A DNA stretch of 8,559 nt from Mobilitalea sp. (GCA_029974875.1 JARKQP010000964.1:1-8559); one strand, 5' to 3'; shown: positions 1-6,338, counted from the first letter of the stretch. The notes: a model not told the origin generated them from the letters alone. Program-made: numbers and translations.

Positions 1-20
1 CCATTAAATTCGTTGTTCAT
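1..20 (-). CDS. 5' end of an unidentified gene leaving the window
   Basis: Reading the minus strand, an ATG at 20-18 is preceded by GAAAGGAGC (plus-strand 29-37) with about 9 bp spacing, which is a strong ribosome binding site. The visible codons give MNNEFN before the window ends, too little to assign a function. It lies 144 bp downstream of pheA on the same strand. I see no clear terminator and no convincing promoter in that gap, so whether it is cotranscribed with pheA is open. Evidence for a real start is the RBS-ATG pair only. Confidence 0.6.
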
Positions 21-164
21 AAAAAACGCTCCTTTCAAAATTTTATCTAAATTTGTTTGATCAGGTATTATCCTGTTATCTCCTTTTGATAAGAACAGTT
101 TAACAACAAATTATGTTTACTTTGTGTTCTGTTTTTGAAAAAATTATGAAGAAAAGGATTGTTT

Positions 165-1301
165 TTATCGAACGGGGACGTAGCATCCCAGTATTTTCAT
201 CGTGGGGGCTTCCTCTTTCATGCAGTGCAGGGCATTTTTAACCGCAGGAGAATCCGGGCCTCCCTCGATATCGACAAAGAACCGGTAGGCAAAGGCCTTC
301 CCTGCAATTGGCCTGGATTCAATCTTCGTCATGCTGATATTATTATAGATAAAATGGGACAGCATGTGGTACAGGGAACCGCTCTTATGGGGCAGCTCAA
401 AGCATATGCTGGTCCGGTCTGCGCCTTTCACATAGAGCTTCTTGTTTGAAATGACAATAAATCTTGTTGTGTTATTATCTTCATCCTGGATGGAGGCCTG
501 GAGCAGCTGCAGCCCGAATACCTCACCGGCACGCCGGCTTGCAATGGCTGCCTTTGTCAGGTCATTTTCCTCCAAAATAAGACGTGCGCTTCCGGAGGTG
601 CTTCCGCCCTCAATCTGCTTTATATTCTGGTATTTCTGCAGGAAGCCGGAGCACTGCTGCAGCCCCTGCTTATGGGAATAGATCCGTTTAATATTACAGA
701 GCTTTGCTCCCGGCAGACCCCAAAGGTTATGGTCAATTTTTACCATATGCTCCCCAATGATAAAGTTATCATATTCCGCAAGCAGGTCATAAATATCCGA
801 TAAGGTGCCTGTGGACGAATTTTCTATCGGCAGCACCCCATAATCCGCCCTGCCCTCCTTAATCGTCTGCATAACCTCTTTAAAGGTGCTCATTGCAAGG
901 CCGTTCACCCCGGAATTAAAATATTCCATCATGGCCTGCTCCGTATAAGAGCCCTTTTCCCCAAAAAAAGCTACCTTTGTATTATGATGGAGCTCCAGCT
1001 CCGGGGTCTCTGTAAGGCCAAGCCCTTCCATATTATCTAACAGCGTATACTGGAGCCTGCGGCTTAACGACATGATCTGCTTGAACAAATCGGCAATCGC
1101 CTTTTGGTTAAATTCATTCTCCGTCAAGGCTGTCAGGGCAGCCAGCTTTTCTTTTTCCCTCTCCGCATCAAAGATCGGCTTCCCCACACTTTGCTTATAG
1201 GCTGCAATGTCGATGGCCAGCTTCATGCGTTCCTCAAATAATTCCACAATCCTATGGTCAACCTCATCAATCTTATTGCGGCTTTCAATTAAATCAATCA
1301 T
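165..1301 (-). CDS. pheA: Bifunctional chorismate mutase / prephenate dehydratase (P-protein)
   Basis: A 378-residue cytosolic enzyme that converts chorismate to prephenate and then to phenylpyruvate, the committed branch to phenylalanine. Residues 1-90 are an AroQ-type helical chorismate mutase with the expected active-site set (R8, R25, K36, D45, and Q84 near the end of the last helix). Residues 108-285 are prephenate dehydratase, with PIENSSTGTL at 158-167 and the catalytic TRF triplet at 279-281. Residues 296-378 are an ACT domain for phenylalanine feedback, with the KSGSL loop at 306-310 and the IESRP motif at 327-331. Length is typical for a P-protein. The ATG at 1301 has GGAGG at plus 1308-1312, 6 bp away. 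It is transcribed from a strong promoter in the divergent region. The 5' leader of about 115 nt shows no Phe-rich leader peptide, so feedback through the ACT domain is the only regulation I can see. Confidence 0.96.
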   Translation of the reverse strand: MIDLIESRNKIDEVDHRIVELFEERMKLAIDIAAYKQSVGKPIFDAEREKEKLAALTALTENEFNQKAIADLFKQIMSLSRRLQYTLLDNMEGLGLTETPELELHHNTKVAFFGEKGSYTEQAMMEYFNSGVNGLAMSTFKEVMQTIKEGRADYGVLPIENSSTGTLSDIYDLLAEYDNFIIGEHMVKIDHNLWGLPGAKLCNIKRIYSHKQGLQQCSGFLQKYQNIKQIEGGSTSGSARLILEENDLTKAAIASRRAGEVFGLQLLQASIQDEDNNTTRFIVISNKKLYVKGADRTSICFELPHKSGSLYHMLSHFIYNNISMTKIESRPIAGKAFAYRFFVDIEGGPDSPAVKNALHCMKEEAPTMKILGCYVPVR

Positions 1302-1423
1302 TCATTTCCTCCATCCGTCCCCTGAAAACGGGCACTACAATATTAATTAAGGCCGGTTTTGTACCCTGCCGTAATATCCATCCCCTACAAATATACAATA
1401 CACCTTAATACGGGTCTTGCATT

Positions 1424-1452
1424 ATTATACTATTTAAGTTTGTTTTATTCAA
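1424..1452 (-). promoter_or_regulatory. SigA-type promoter for pheA
   Basis: On the minus strand, TTGAAT (plus 1447-1452) and a consensus TATAAT (plus 1424-1429) are separated by exactly 17 bp. The predicted transcription start near 1417 gives a leader of about 115 nt before pheA. I found no terminator/antiterminator pair or T-box signature in that leader. Confidence 0.8.
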
Positions 1453-1464
1453 CCGGAAACTATG

Positions 1465-1482
1465 ATACAGTAACCACAGTAT
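1465..1482. promoter_or_regulatory. Imperfect dyad, possible operator
   Basis: ATACAGT at 1465-1471 and ACAGTAT at 1476-1482 form an inverted repeat with one mismatch per arm and a 4-bp centre. It sits 12 bp upstream of the pheA -35 box and about 30 bp upstream of the first candidate plus-strand promoter, where a regulator of either divergent gene could bind. The regulator is unknown, and a chance dyad in AT-rich DNA is possible. Confidence 0.3.
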
Positions 1483-1513
1483 AGCCGGAGCATAACTAGG
1501 CTTCTTGTCCTTA

Positions 1514-1542
1514 TTGCATAATCCTGCCAACCGAGCTATAAT
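1514..1542 (+). promoter_or_regulatory. Candidate upstream promoter of the DUF5050-like gene
   Basis: TTGCAT (1514-1519), a 17-bp spacer and a consensus TATAAT (1537-1542). The -10 is perfect; the -35 keeps only TTG. A start near 1549 would give a leader of about 50 nt. It lies directly upstream of a second candidate promoter, so only one of the two may be active. Confidence 0.5.
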
Positions 1543-1545
1543 TAA

Positions 1546-1574
1546 TTGAATCGAATAAAGTAATATTTTATACT
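1546..1574 (+). promoter_or_regulatory. Candidate proximal promoter of the DUF5050-like gene
   Basis: TTGAAT (1546-1551), a 17-bp spacer and TATACT (1569-1574). It has a better -35 than the upstream candidate. The start would be near 1581, only about 20 nt before the ATG but still leaving the RBS (TGGAGG, 1588-1593) in the transcript. Confidence 0.6.
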
Positions 1575-1601
1575 TAAATATAATTCCTGGAGGTATGACC
1601 G

Positions 1602-2669
1602 ATGGCAAAGCTCATCATAAGGATATTTATAACCCTGACTATTCTCACCAGCGTTTCTGTGGCCGGTATTTATTTTTATAACAAGAACCGGACTTACTAT
1701 AATTCGGAGGATGAGGTTGGTAATGCCGCTGGGAACATCTATAATGGCGGCCTCTTCTGTGAACAGGACGGTCATATCTATTTTTGCAACAATAACGCAG
1801 ATGGCAGCCTTTTTGTCACCAACGCGACCTTAACCAGCTTCAGGCAGGTTACCCCGGATAAGGCTGTTTATATTAATGCTGACAGCAACTACATTTATTA
1901 TGTCCAGGCAAATGACACATACCAGAACCAGAAAAATAAGGATGGTTCCTTCGTTTATTATAATACGGGAGTATACCGGATCAAGCATAACGGCTCCGAC
2001 CTGATGGCCTTTACAGGCAATCCTGGCGCCTTTCTTACTTTAAAAGGCAATTACGTTTATTTTCAGAAATATGATGTGGACAACGGCTCATTCCTATACC
2101 GGTATAAGATAGATAAAACAGAAGAGCAGTTATTGGTTAAGGATTCTGTGATTCCTGCAGAAATAGGGAGTAATTCCCTTTATTATGCCGGCCAATCGAA
2201 AAACCTGGGCATAAACTCCCTGGATTTATCGAGCTTTACGACCCGTCCCGTAATAAAGGGCTCCTATCTGTACCCTATCTACTCCGGCGATTATATCTAC
2301 TATATTAATACGAAGGATCATCGCAGGATCTACCGGATGAACAAGGATGGATCAGAGCCCACCAAGCTGGTGAACCAACGCTGCTCCACCTATAATATCA
2401 CGGAAAGCGGTCAATACCTCTATTATCAGGTCGATAATAACAAGGCAAACGGTGTCCACCGGCTGGATCTGACTACCATGGAGGATGAGATTATGCTGGT
2501 CGGTGACTATAAGCAGATCAATGTCACCAAAGACTATGTATTTTTTCTTGATTATGATGGGCCAAACACCTACTATGCAGTGGCGGACGGTGAAGCACTG
2601 GTCAATATCTTCAAAGCCCCGACTTCAGCCGTTCCCGTCTCACCAACTCCTGCCGGGGCGGCCAGGTAA
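1602..2669 (+). CDS. Membrane-anchored DUF5050-like beta-propeller protein
   Basis: A 355-residue protein whose biochemical function is unknown. Residues about 4-26 form one hydrophobic segment preceded by basic residues. No lipobox cysteine is present, so it is probably an uncleaved signal anchor with the rest outside the cell. The body has about seven diverged repeats built on a Y-I-Y-Y strand followed by a polar turn and an I-Y-R-M-N-K-D-G-type strand. The clearest are at 56-71, 90-104, 147-174, 188-208, 227-256, 268-293 and 308-330. This pattern matches DUF5050-type domains, which are thought to fold as beta-propellers. The tail at 340-355 is rich in Pro, Ala and Ser. The ATG has TGGAGG 8 bp upstream. 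It is transcribed alone, divergent from pheA, and ends at a bidirectional terminator. Binding of a wall or extracellular ligand is a guess from fold and location only. Confidence 0.85.
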   Translation: MAKLIIRIFITLTILTSVSVAGIYFYNKNRTYYNSEDEVGNAAGNIYNGGLFCEQDGHIYFCNNNADGSLFVTNATLTSFRQVTPDKAVYINADSNYIYYVQANDTYQNQKNKDGSFVYYNTGVYRIKHNGSDLMAFTGNPGAFLTLKGNYVYFQKYDVDNGSFLYRYKIDKTEEQLLVKDSVIPAEIGSNSLYYAGQSKNLGINSLDLSSFTTRPVIKGSYLYPIYSGDYIYYINTKDHRRIYRMNKDGSEPTKLVNQRCSTYNITESGQYLYYQVDNNKANGVHRLDLTTMEDEIMLVGDYKQINVTKDYVFFLDYDGPNTYYAVADGEALVNIFKAPTSAVPVSPTPAGAAR

Positions 2670-2675
2670 AAAGAA

Positions 2676-2828
2676 CTTTATTTCTGAAAAAAGGCCTTTC
2701 CAAGGGAAGTTTCTTACTCCTGGAAGAAGGCCTTTATTTTTAAAAGCAAGTCTCTTATTTCTGGAAGAAAGTCTTTATTTCAAAAGAAAACCTCCTGTTT
2801 CTGGAAGGAAGCTTTCACTTCTGATAAG
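2676..2828. repeat. Degenerate ~20-bp tandem repeat array overlapping the folC 3' end
   Basis: Eight imperfect units of 17-23 bp start at 2676, 2695, 2713, 2731, 2754, 2773, 2795 and 2812. The approximate consensus is CTTTATTTCTGGAAGAAAG, itself a weak palindrome. Pairs of units give a higher-order spacing of about 41 bp: TTTCTGG occurs at 2758 and 2798, and a related CTCCTGG at 2717. The last three units lie wholly or partly inside folC and encode its final residues. Confidence 0.7.
2687..2741. terminator. Bidirectional intrinsic terminator between the DUF5050-like gene and folC
   Basis: AAAAAAGGCCTT with TCCA (2687-2702) pairs with TGGA and AAGGCCTT (2721-2734), with a two-base bulge and a loop of about 18 nt. 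On the plus strand the stem is followed by TATTTTT. On the minus strand it is followed by six T residues. It therefore suits both convergent genes. Both arms belong to the surrounding tandem repeat array. Confidence 0.75.
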
Positions 2829-4099
2829 TAGAATAGGGAACCAAAGGCAAGAATAACGTCCTCCTGCCCAGCCCCATCAAAAGCAATTTTAATCGCATTA
2901 CTGACCGTCTGTGCATCAACGACGGAGCAGCTGCAGTATTTCCTGGCCTCTGCGGCTAATTTGGGGGAAGCTAAGGCTCTTGGATTGTCCGGTGTAACCG
3001 TAATGATCTTATGGGCTAAGGGAGCCATAATCTCCAGGATTCTCCCATAATCCTTATCTGCTAAAACACCCATAATATAAATCAGCCTTTTATTGTTGTA
3101 ATAACGCTGCAGGGTTCTCTTTAAATGCAGCGCCGCATCCTCATTATGTGCCCCGTCTATAATGAAATAGGGCTCCTTAGCCAAAATTTCAAACCGGCCG
3201 CTCCATTTCGCCTGAAGCAGCCCTTCCTTCATCGCAGCCTTGCTGATAGGATATCCCATGTCCTGCAGCAGCTCGATGGTGCCTAGAGCTAGCAGTGCAT
3301 TCTTTCCCTGATATTCCCCCAACAGCTTAATCTCATAATCCTGTCCATGATAAGTAAAGGTAGTCGCTTCCAGGCTGTATTCCAGATGGGTTAACTCTTC
3401 TTCCCGGAGCACCGTCAGCCCCGTCTTCTTTTCCTCACAGGTTTCCTTCAATACTGCAAGGATGGATGGGTTATCATTACAGGTAATCACCGGCGCACCC
3501 AGCTTAATGATGCCTGCCTTTTCCCTTGCTATCTTCTCCAAGGTGTCCCCCAAATACTGCATATGATCCATACTGATGGAAGTAATAGCGCAGCAAACCG
3601 GCTGCCGGATTACATTCGTTGCATCCAGCCTGCCTCCCAGCCCTACCTCCAGAATGGCAAAATCCACCTGCTTCCCTTGCATATAGAGAAAAGCCATCGC
3701 TGTCTCAATCTCAAAGGAGGTCGGATGGTCAAAGCCTTCCCGGACCATGGCCTCACAAACAGGCTTTATCTGCCCGATTGCGTCACTGATCCCTTCTTTT
3801 GTAATGTATTCATTCTCCACCAGATTGGATGCATTCCTTCTTGATAATTGAACCCTTTCCTGATAGCTAAAAACTGCAGGAGAGATGTATCTCCCCACCA
3901 AATATCCCTCTGCTGCCAGGACTGATGCTATAATCGCTGTCGTAGAGCCTTTTCCGTTGGTTCCTGCCACATGTATGATCTTAAGCCCATCCTGGGGGTT
4001 GTTAAGCCTCCCCATCAGCTCCGTTATAATCTCCAAGCCCAGCTTACTTCCATATTGGTTAGAGGCATCAATAAATGCCCTTGCTTCTTCGTATGTCAT
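2780..4099 (-). CDS. folC: Folylpolyglutamate synthase / dihydrofolate synthase
   Basis: A 439-residue cytosolic Mur-ligase-family enzyme that adds glutamate to folates using ATP; many bacterial members also make dihydrofolate from dihydropteroate. Visible motifs, in order: P-loop GTNGKGST (46-53), HPTSFEIETAMAF (125-137), EVGLGGRLDATN (151-162), the DH...LG segment (178-184), KAGIIK (194-199, whose first Lys is the likely carbamylated residue), GRFEI (301-305) and the C-terminal-domain motif IDGAHN (314-319). Length is normal for the family. The ATG at 4099 has GGAG 5 bp upstream. It begins 27 bp after the methyltransferase stop and is probably cotranscribed with it. The final residues after FGSLFYLSEVK are encoded by the tandem repeat array and do not look conserved. 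Whether it has both synthase activities cannot be decided from sequence alone. Confidence 0.95.
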   Translation of the reverse strand: MTYEEARAFIDASNQYGSKLGLEIITELMGRLNNPQDGLKIIHVAGTNGKGSTTAIIASVLAAEGYLVGRYISPAVFSYQERVQLSRRNASNLVENEYITKEGISDAIGQIKPVCEAMVREGFDHPTSFEIETAMAFLYMQGKQVDFAILEVGLGGRLDATNVIRQPVCCAITSISMDHMQYLGDTLEKIAREKAGIIKLGAPVITCNDNPSILAVLKETCEEKKTGLTVLREEELTHLEYSLEATTFTYHGQDYEIKLLGEYQGKNALLALGTIELLQDMGYPISKAAMKEGLLQAKWSGRFEILAKEPYFIIDGAHNEDAALHLKRTLQRYYNNKRLIYIMGVLADKDYGRILEIMAPLAHKIITVTPDNPRALASPKLAAEARKYCSCSVVDAQTVSNAIKIAFDGAGQEDVILAFGSLFYLSEVKASFQKQEVFF

Positions 4100-4126
4100 A
4101 AATTCTCCACTTCTGTATGTCTTTTA

Positions 4127-5335
4127 CTATTTTTCGTTCACTACCTGAAAAATAAAAAATTTCAGATAATAAGACTCATCTGCTGCCCAAAGGATCGGAT
4201 GATCCGGCGCCTGGGTACGGTATTCCACCTGCCGGATCCGCTTTCTTACATTCCGGGCCGCTTGTCCGATGGTTTCAGCAAATAAATCGGGCGTCATAAA
4301 GTGGGAGCAGGAGCAGGTTGCCAAATATCCCCCATCCTTCACCAGCTTCATTGCCCGCAGATTAATTTCCCTGTAGCCCTTGATGGCATTCTTTACTGAG
4401 TTCTTTGATTTTGTAAAGGCTGGAGGATCCAGGATTACTACATCAAACAGCTCCCCATTCCTTTCATATTCCGGAAGGAGGTCAAATACATCTGCCGTTA
4501 GGAACCTCACTGTGCCAGATAGACCATTCAAAGCCGCATTTTCCGTCGCCTGTGCTACCCCAAGGGCTGACGCATCCACACCGATTACCTCCCTGGCACC
4601 TCCAAGTCCGGCATTCAGCGCAAAGGAGCCGGTATGGGTAAAGCAATCCAATACCCTCGCCCCCTTACAGAGCCTTGCTATGGCGGCACGGTTATATTTT
4701 TGGTCCAGGAAGAAGCCTGTCTTCTGGCCTTCTGCCACATCCACCAGGTATTTAACGCCATTCTCAACAATCTGGACCTTTGTATCAAAGGGCTCTCCAA
4801 GGAAACCCTTTACCCGTTCCAGTCCTTCATTTAAACGGACCTTTGCATCGCTGCGCTCATACACTCCACGGACCGGATGACCGTCCTCCTCAAGAAGCTC
4901 CTTTAACAGGTCAACGATCTCCTGCTTCATCCGGTCAATGCCAAGTGCCAGGGACTGGACTACCAGGATATCGGAAAATTTATCTATTACCAGCCCCGGC
5001 AAAAAATCTGCTTCCCCGAATATGATACGGCAGCTCTCCACGTCAACGGTGGTTTTACGGTATTCCCAGGCTGCTTCTACCCTCATTTTCAGAAAATCCC
5101 GGTCAATCTCCTGTCCCTTCACACGGGACATTATACGGACTGTAATCCTGGAATTCGTATTGATGAATCCACAGCCCAGGTAATAATCATCAAAGTCATG
5201 CACATACACTAAATCCCCATTCTCAAATTCACCGGAGATGGAATCTATTTCATTATCAAAAATCCAGAGTCCACCACTTTTTAGGTTTCTTCCTTCTCCC
5301 TTTTTTATTTTAACAACAGCCTTTGTTTTACTCAT
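4127..5335 (-). CDS. RlmI-type class I SAM-dependent rRNA (cytosine-5) methyltransferase
   Basis: A 402-residue cytosolic enzyme of the COG1092 / RlmI-like family, which methylates cytosine in 23S rRNA (C1962 in E. coli RlmI). The exact target here is inferred. Residues 5-70 form a PUA RNA-binding domain. The hairpin-type segment GQKTGFFLDQKYN (203-215) precedes a Rossmann methyltransferase. That domain has motif I VLDCFTHTGSFALNAG (228-243), acidic GVDAS (252-256), DPPAF (303-307) and TCSCSHFM (340-347), which carries the candidate catalytic cysteine. The reading frame is open to an ATG at 5407. I chose the ATG at 5335 because GGAGG (plus 5344-5348) lies 8 bp upstream and the PUA domain begins right after it; the 24 extra residues look non-conserved. 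It is followed 27 bp later by folC. The promoter is not obvious; transcription may read in from the gtrA-like gene through the hairpin array. Confidence 0.92.
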   Translation of the reverse strand: MSKTKAVVKIKKGEGRNLKSGGLWIFDNEIDSISGEFENGDLVYVHDFDDYYLGCGFINTNSRITVRIMSRVKGQEIDRDFLKMRVEAAWEYRKTTVDVESCRIIFGEADFLPGLVIDKFSDILVVQSLALGIDRMKQEIVDLLKELLEEDGHPVRGVYERSDAKVRLNEGLERVKGFLGEPFDTKVQIVENGVKYLVDVAEGQKTGFFLDQKYNRAAIARLCKGARVLDCFTHTGSFALNAGLGGAREVIGVDASALGVAQATENAALNGLSGTVRFLTADVFDLLPEYERNGELFDVVILDPPAFTKSKNSVKNAIKGYREINLRAMKLVKDGGYLATCSCSHFMTPDLFAETIGQAARNVRKRIRQVEYRTQAPDHPILWAADESYYLKFFIFQVVNEK

Positions 5336-5343
5336 TTCATCTT

Positions 5344-5348
5344 CCTCC
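5344..5348 (-). promoter_or_regulatory. RBS fixing the methyltransferase start
   Basis: GGAGG on the minus strand, 8 bp before the ATG at 5335. The alternative upstream in-frame ATGs at 5407 and shortly after it have no comparable Shine-Dalgarno sequence, so this site decides the start. Confidence 0.75.
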
Positions 5349-5443
5349 ATTTTTACCGGCATTTCGTAAACGGTGTATCCTAAATAACAATCTGCTATTA
5401 CGCCCATGCCTCACATCCCGCACAGAAATCTATGAAAGCGCCG

Positions 5444-5652
5444 GCAGGAACCTGCGTCCTTCTTCGCTTGTTAAGCTTATTTCTAATTCAAATTTTTTGA
5501 ACATGCCGCTCTAGCGGCACAAACAATCAATGGGAAGAACGCTGCACCTGCGTTCTCCCGAATGGAATACTGCGTATTCTATTTGTAAAGCATAGCAGTG
5601 GTTAGGCACCGCCTTTGGTGCCTTAGAACTTCGTAAGCGTGTTTTTACGCTT
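5444..5652. repeat. Array of short perfect hairpins between gtrA-like and the methyltransferase
   Basis: This is the main content of the 318-bp gap 5336-5653. Inverted repeats follow one another with unrelated arms: GCAGG/CCTGC (5444-5455), GCTT/AAGC (5466-5476), TTCAAA/TTTGAA (5487-5501), TGCCGCT/AGCGGCA (5504-5519), and GGG-A-AGAACGC/GCGTTCT-CCC with one bulge (5532-5559). They continue with GAATAC/GTATTC (5565-5579), AGGCACC/GGTGCCT (5604-5623) and AAGCGT/ACGCTT (5635-5652). Loops are 2-7 nt. None is followed by a proper T-tract on the minus strand, so these are not ordinary terminators of gtrA-like. The stretch 5349-5443 holds nothing else I can identify. Confidence 0.75.
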
Positions 5653-5653
5653 T

Positions 5654-6088
5654 TCACACTTTCTTTCTTTGAAAAATCAACAGCTTACTAAACACATAAT
5701 TAAGAACAATAACGATAACGGCTAGAAAAGCCTTAACCAGCAGACGGTAAAAGCCCATCCACACTACAAAGACCAACATACCAAGCTGCTCTATTCCCAG
5801 GGTGATTAGCCTCATGCCAAAGAACTTTGTCACCTTTTTCGCTTCATCCTTAGCATCCTCGCTTTTTGACCGGAATACATTAATTTTATTTACTAAATAC
5901 GCAAAGGTAACAGCAATAACCCAAGCAATTGCATTGGAGGTAAGCGTTGGTATTCCGATTCTGCAAAGCAGCTCCAGACTTATGATATTAACAACGGTCG
6001 TAAGTGTACCGGCAATAGCGTAGGTGATTGTTTCCCTATTCACCAGCTTCCCAAACAACCGCTTTACTTTATCTCTAATAAAATCCAT
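5654..6088 (-). CDS. GtrA-family small membrane protein
   Basis: A 144-residue integral membrane protein of the GtrA/DPMS family. Members are thought to move or present polyprenyl-linked sugars for cell-surface polysaccharide or glycosylation. Four hydrophobic segments lie at about 20-42, 48-68, 90-112 and 116-137. Family features are YAIAGTLTTVVNI (23-35) in the first helix, AYLVNKINVF (63-72) at the end of the second, and NYVFSKLLIF (130-139) at the end of the fourth. The N-terminus and the 73-88 loop are highly charged and probably cytosolic. The ATG at 6088 has GGAGG (plus 6099-6103) 10 bp upstream. No glycosyltransferase gene is adjacent, although GtrA genes often sit beside one, so the substrate cannot be inferred. 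Hairpin clusters flank it on both sides, which may mean the gene arrived or was rearranged as a unit; this is speculative. Confidence 0.88.
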   Translation of the reverse strand: MDFIRDKVKRLFGKLVNRETITYAIAGTLTTVVNIISLELLCRIGIPTLTSNAIAWVIAVTFAYLVNKINVFRSKSEDAKDEAKKVTKFFGMRLITLGIEQLGMLVFVVWMGFYRLLVKAFLAVIVIVLNYVFSKLLIFQRKKV

Positions 6089-6126
6089 AAATTAAATGCC
6101 TCCAGGTAAAGTATTTCAACAGACCA

Positions 6127-6135
6127 ATTATATCA
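6127..6135 (-). promoter_or_regulatory. Extended -10 promoter for the gtrA-like gene
   Basis: On the minus strand TGATATAAT is an exact extended -10 (TG-N-TATAAT), with TATAAT at plus 6127-6132. No good -35 is present, which extended -10 promoters can tolerate. A start near 6120 gives a leader of about 30 nt containing the RBS. The motif overlaps the first hairpin of the adjacent cluster. A second copy of TGATATAAT on the same strand (plus 6220-6228) could serve instead. Confidence 0.5.
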
Positions 6136-6229
6136 TGTATAAACCACATGATACGGCACTTCGTGCCAGGGATGCGCACTACGCTCCGCTCCGGCGCCAA
6201 TGATATAATGTCTGACGACATTATATCAT
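6131..6229. repeat. Hairpin cluster between the gtrA-like and ABC-F genes
   Basis: Four successive inverted repeats: TATCATGT/ACATGATA (6131-6153, loop 7), GGCAC/GTGCC (6155-6167, loop TTC), GGA-T-GCG/CGCTCC with one bulge (6170-6187), and the perfect 13-bp-arm palindrome ATGATATAATGTC/GACATTATATCAT (6200-6229, loop TGAC). A self-complementary GGCGCC lies at 6193-6198. None ends in a T-tract. With the promoters and RBSs this accounts for most of the 250-bp divergent gap 6089-6338. Confidence 0.8.
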
Positions 6230-6263
6230 CAAGGCCTGTATTAATCCAGCGAAATGTATTATC

Positions 6264-6292
6264 TTGATTTTTTCCCAAGCATCATGTATGAT
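6264..6292 (+). promoter_or_regulatory. SigA-type promoter for the ABC-F gene
   Basis: TTGATT (6264-6269), a 17-bp spacer and TATGAT (6287-6292). The start near 6299 gives a leader of about 40 nt that contains the RBS AAGGAG (6324-6329). The -10 lies inside a small dyad, ATCAT-GT-ATGAT (6281-6292). No ribosome-stalling leader ORF or terminator of the kind seen before antibiotic-inducible ABC-F genes is visible. Confidence 0.65.
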
Positions 6293-6338
6293 ATTGAATC
6301 GGGTGAATCATACGCAAACCTATAAGGAGCTTTCAATA

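Noticed and set aside
41..164. Promoter for the left-edge gene (GATAAT at plus 70-75 reversed, inside a CAGG/CCTG dyad)
   Set aside because: The -35 match is poor and other AT-rich words fit about as well, so no promoter is called.
1302..1417. Leader peptide, T-box or attenuator upstream of pheA
   Set aside because: The only RBS-less mini-ORF (12 codons, MDITAGYKTGLN) has no phenylalanine, and no terminator hairpin with a T-tract or T-box motif is seen.
2485..2856. Plus-strand open frame over the end of the DUF5050-like gene and the repeat array
   Set aside because: Out-of-frame shadow of the real gene continued through non-coding repeats that contain a terminator.
5336..5407. N-terminal extension of the methyltransferase to the ATG at 5407
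   Set aside because: No Shine-Dalgarno sequence precedes it, the residues do not resemble the PUA domain, and the ATG at 5335 has a strong GGAGG.
5444..5652. CRISPR array
   Set aside because: The palindromes differ in sequence, and there is no constant repeat with regular spacers.
6075..6278. Minus-strand 67-residue open frame across the hairpin cluster
   Set aside because: It overlaps the gtrA-like start and promoter, has no RBS, and its sequence simply reads through palindromic DNA.
6264..6338. N-terminal extension of the ABC-F protein
   Set aside because: It overlaps the likely promoter and RBS of the gene, and the family N-terminus begins at the later ATG.
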